Source of the DNA: an uncultured Clostridia bacterium
GTDB taxonomy: Bacteria; Bacillota; Clostridia; Oscillospirales; Acutalibacteraceae
DNA: 7,997 nt
Assembly (NCBI GenBank): GCA_947628595.1
Contig: CANRAN010000060.1
Location: 1-7,997, forward strand
Reading direction: 5' to 3'
Shown here: one piece after another, positions 5,879 to 7,997 of the stretch
How positions within the stretch are numbered: the stretch's first letter is position 1
Layout: each line of letters begins with the position of its first letter
Notes under the pieces: model-generated
Databases searched by the model: none
What the model was told of the DNA's origin: nothing
What the model saw: only the letters and a program-made list of their open reading frames with translations
Made by a program: the position numbers and the translations under genes

Positions 5879-7990
5879 ATGAATACGGAAGTCAATGAAT
5901 TGGTTTTGGATGCACTTAAGCAACAGACCGAGCCGATAGAAAGACGTGATCTGCAAATTATAAGTGGTGTTCTTGAGGTTGAGGAATTTAACAACGCCCT
6001 GTCATACCTTGAAAGGAACGGAAAAATAGTCATAAACAGGAAAAAGGTAGGATTGCCGGAAATAATGGGATATGTACCGGCAACGATAGTAAGGCAGGCA
6101 AAAAGCTTTTCCTTTGCACAACCTCATATTCAGGATATGGAGGACATCTATATTCGTTTTTCATCAACAAAGGGTGCAATGCCCGGTGATACGGTTCTGC
6201 TGAAAAATATAACGGAAAGCTCAAAGGGGCTGTCGGGAGAGGTTGATAAAATACTTGAAAAGGGTGCAAGGGTGATAACGGGTACAATAGAAAGAACCCG
6301 TAACAGCACAGGCACAGCCTACCTCATAGCTGACAGCGATTTTGCATATAATCTGAAAATTGTACAGGGCGGTGAGCTTAAAAGCAAAGACGGAGATAAG
6401 GTAAAGGCAAGTATATTTTATGATGCTAAGAAAAAGGGTGTATTTGCAAGGGTTATCAAGGTATATGGCAGTGGTAATTCCGCTAAAATATGCTCTGACG
6501 CTATTATAGACAGTTATGGTATTCCGACAAAGTTTCCTGTTCCTGTAAAGCACGAGGCCGCTATGGCGGCTGCTCAGCGTATATCCGAGGAGGAAATGGC
6601 AAAGCGTACCGATTTCACAGGCGACCCCGTTTTTACCATTGACGGTGCGGATGCCAAGGATCTTGATGATGCAATCTGCGTAAAGAAGCTTGAAAAGGGC
6701 TGGGAGCTGCAAGTTCATATTGCGGATGTTTCTCACTATGTTACAAACGGAAGTAAGCTTGACGAGGAGGCTCGCCGCAGAGGAACATCGGTTTATTTTG
6801 CCGACCGGGTTATACCTATGCTGCCGGAGGAAATTTCAAACGGCTGCTGCTCACTTAATGCCGGAACCAAAAAGCTTACATTTTCTGCTATAATGACTCT
6901 TAACGAAAAGGCTGAACTCATAGATTACCGCTTTGAAAAAAGTTATATAATATCAAAGGTCAGGGGGGTATATTCGGAGGTAAATTCCATTCTTGACGGA
7001 AGTGCGGACGAAGAGGTCGAGAAAAAATATGCTCCTGTTTCGGATGTAATTACGGAAGCAAAAAAGCTTGCGGATATTCTGAAAGAAAAAGCCGCAAGAC
7101 GTGGAGAACTGGAAATTGAAAGCTCGGAGCTTCGCTTTGTCCTTGATAGGGACGGAGTATGTGTTGACGTATCAGAAAGGGAAAGAGGCGAAGCAGAGGA
7201 AATTATCGAACAGTTTATGATAATGGCAAATAGTGCGGCTGCTCTCTATGCAAAAAGTGTAGGTATCCCGTTTGTATATCGTGTGCATGAGGCACCCGAT
7301 CCGGATAAGCTTTATTCACTTGCGGAACTTGCCGCATCCTGCGGTTTTCAGACACGCAGATTAAGAGAGGGTGTTCGACAGACAGACCTTGCAGCACTGA
7401 TAGATGCGGCAAAGGATACAAAGTATGAGAGACTTATCTCAAATCAGGTTCTGCGTTCTATGGCAAAAGCGAGATACAGCAGCCGCCCGCTCGGACATTT
7501 TGGTTTGTCACTTGCAGATTACTGCCATTTCACATCACCTATAAGACGTTATCCCGATACATCCATACATCGTATATTGAGTGATTTCATAAGCGGTGTT
7601 CCGATTGATACAATTAAGGAACGTTATAGTGAATTTGCAGACGAATCAGCTGCTCTTTCATCGGACTTTGAAATAAGGGCGGTAAGAGCAGAGCGTGATG
7701 CGGAAAAATGCTACGCTGCCGAATATATGTGTTCTCATCTTGGAGAAAGATACAGGGGAGTTGTATCGGGGGCGGCAAATAACGGAATTTTTGTTATGCT
7801 TGCCAACGGGATAGAGGGCTTTGTAAAGCTAACGGATATTGAGGGAAGTGATTATGAATTTGACGGATTGACCTCCATTAAGGACAGAATAAGCGGAGTG
7901 ACTTATTCAATAGGTGATGGTGTTAATGTGGAAGCAGCTGCGGCTAATGTTGCTTCGGGAACAGTTGATTTTTTACTGATTGAAAAATAA
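5879..7990 (+). CDS. rnr: Ribonuclease R (RNB-family 3'-5' exoribonuclease)
   Basis: RNase R degrades structured RNA from the 3' end and takes part in rRNA quality control and, with tmRNA-SmpB, decay of defective mRNAs. The 703-residue product begins with a helix-turn-helix-like segment (about 5-60). Cold-shock-type RNA-binding segments follow (about 62-195). The catalytic RNB domain opens with the family linker DAIIDSYGIPTKFP (207-220). The metal-binding aspartates lie in TIDGADAKDLDDAI (253-266): D255, D261, D263 and D264. The RNB signature HFTSPIRRYPDTSIHR is at 550-565. An S1 domain follows at about 622-702 (YRGVVSGAANNGIFVML, GIEGFVKLTDI). The protein ends right after S1 with IEK and lacks the Lys-rich tail seen in E. 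coli and Bacillus RNase R, which explains its shorter length. The start ATG 5879 has an excellent AAAGGAGGT at 5865-5873. The gene is complete, ending 7 bases before the window edge; smpB often follows in this gene order but is not visible. Confidence 0.94.
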   Translation: MNTEVNELVLDALKQQTEPIERRDLQIISGVLEVEEFNNALSYLERNGKIVINRKKVGLPEIMGYVPATIVRQAKSFSFAQPHIQDMEDIYIRFSSTKGAMPGDTVLLKNITESSKGLSGEVDKILEKGARVITGTIERTRNSTGTAYLIADSDFAYNLKIVQGGELKSKDGDKVKASIFYDAKKKGVFARVIKVYGSGNSAKICSDAIIDSYGIPTKFPVPVKHEAAMAAAQRISEEEMAKRTDFTGDPVFTIDGADAKDLDDAICVKKLEKGWELQVHIADVSHYVTNGSKLDEEARRRGTSVYFADRVIPMLPEEISNGCCSLNAGTKKLTFSAIMTLNEKAELIDYRFEKSYIISKVRGVYSEVNSILDGSADEEVEKKYAPVSDVITEAKKLADILKEKAARRGELEIESSELRFVLDRDGVCVDVSERERGEAEEIIEQFMIMANSAAALYAKSVGIPFVYRVHEAPDPDKLYSLAELAASCGFQTRRLREGVRQTDLAALIDAAKDTKYERLISNQVLRSMAKARYSSRPLGHFGLSLADYCHFTSPIRRYPDTSIHRILSDFISGVPIDTIKERYSEFADESAALSSDFEIRAVRAERDAEKCYAAEYMCSHLGERYRGVVSGAANNGIFVMLANGIEGFVKLTDIEGSDYEFDGLTSIKDRISGVTYSIGDGVNVEAAAANVASGTVDFLLIEK

Positions 7991-7997
7991 AATTATA

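Noticed and set aside
6221..6736. A 171-codon open frame on the minus strand opposite rnr
   Set aside because: It lies wholly within the well-supported rnr frame, shows no family motifs or ribosome binding site, and its composition is what the reverse complement of this coding sequence would give.
6690..6893. A 67-codon plus-strand frame inside rnr
   Set aside because: It overlaps the catalytic RNB domain in another frame and has no Shine-Dalgarno sequence or recognisable features.

Overview
This is a low-GC, gene-dense, entirely plus-strand chromosomal window. The gene families, strong Shine-Dalgarno sequences and codon use suggest a Clostridia-class Firmicute, probably a Ruminococcus-like member of the Oscillospiraceae. 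That placement is inferred from protein style and not from a marker search. I see no transposase, integrase, phage structural gene, CRISPR array, rRNA or tRNA.

Layout: (1) 1-549 is the C-terminal end of a type IIA topoisomerase A subunit (ParC/GyrA type), followed by a GC-rich hairpin. (2) 550-863 is a 314-base gap holding that hairpin, an inverted repeat of unknown meaning and a good secG promoter. (3) 864-1388 is secG, carrying an unusual Ser/Glu-rich repeat tail, followed by a strong intrinsic terminator whose U-tract touches the ribosome binding site of the next gene. (4) 1469-2812 is cca, the tRNA CCA-end enzyme with an HD domain. (5) 2910-4939 is a translationally coupled pair: a DnaD-domain protein with two DnaB_2-type repeats, then a DnaC/DnaI-type AAA+ helicase loader with a Cys4 zinc knuckle. 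(6) 4953-5807 is a DegV-family fatty-acid-binding protein, 13 bases behind the loader. (7) 5879-7990 is rnr (RNase R), complete, ending 7 bases before the window edge.

The genes are core housekeeping functions: DNA topology, protein secretion, tRNA maturation, helicase loading at replication initiation or restart, fatty-acid handling and RNA decay. DnaD-like plus DnaC-like is the clearest functional unit. The commonly seen secG-rnr(-smpB) neighbourhood is split here by cca, the loader pair and degV. I found no convincing new biological system. The points most worth a second look are the SecG tail, the terminator abutting the cca ribosome binding site, and the inverted repeat in the gap upstream of secG.
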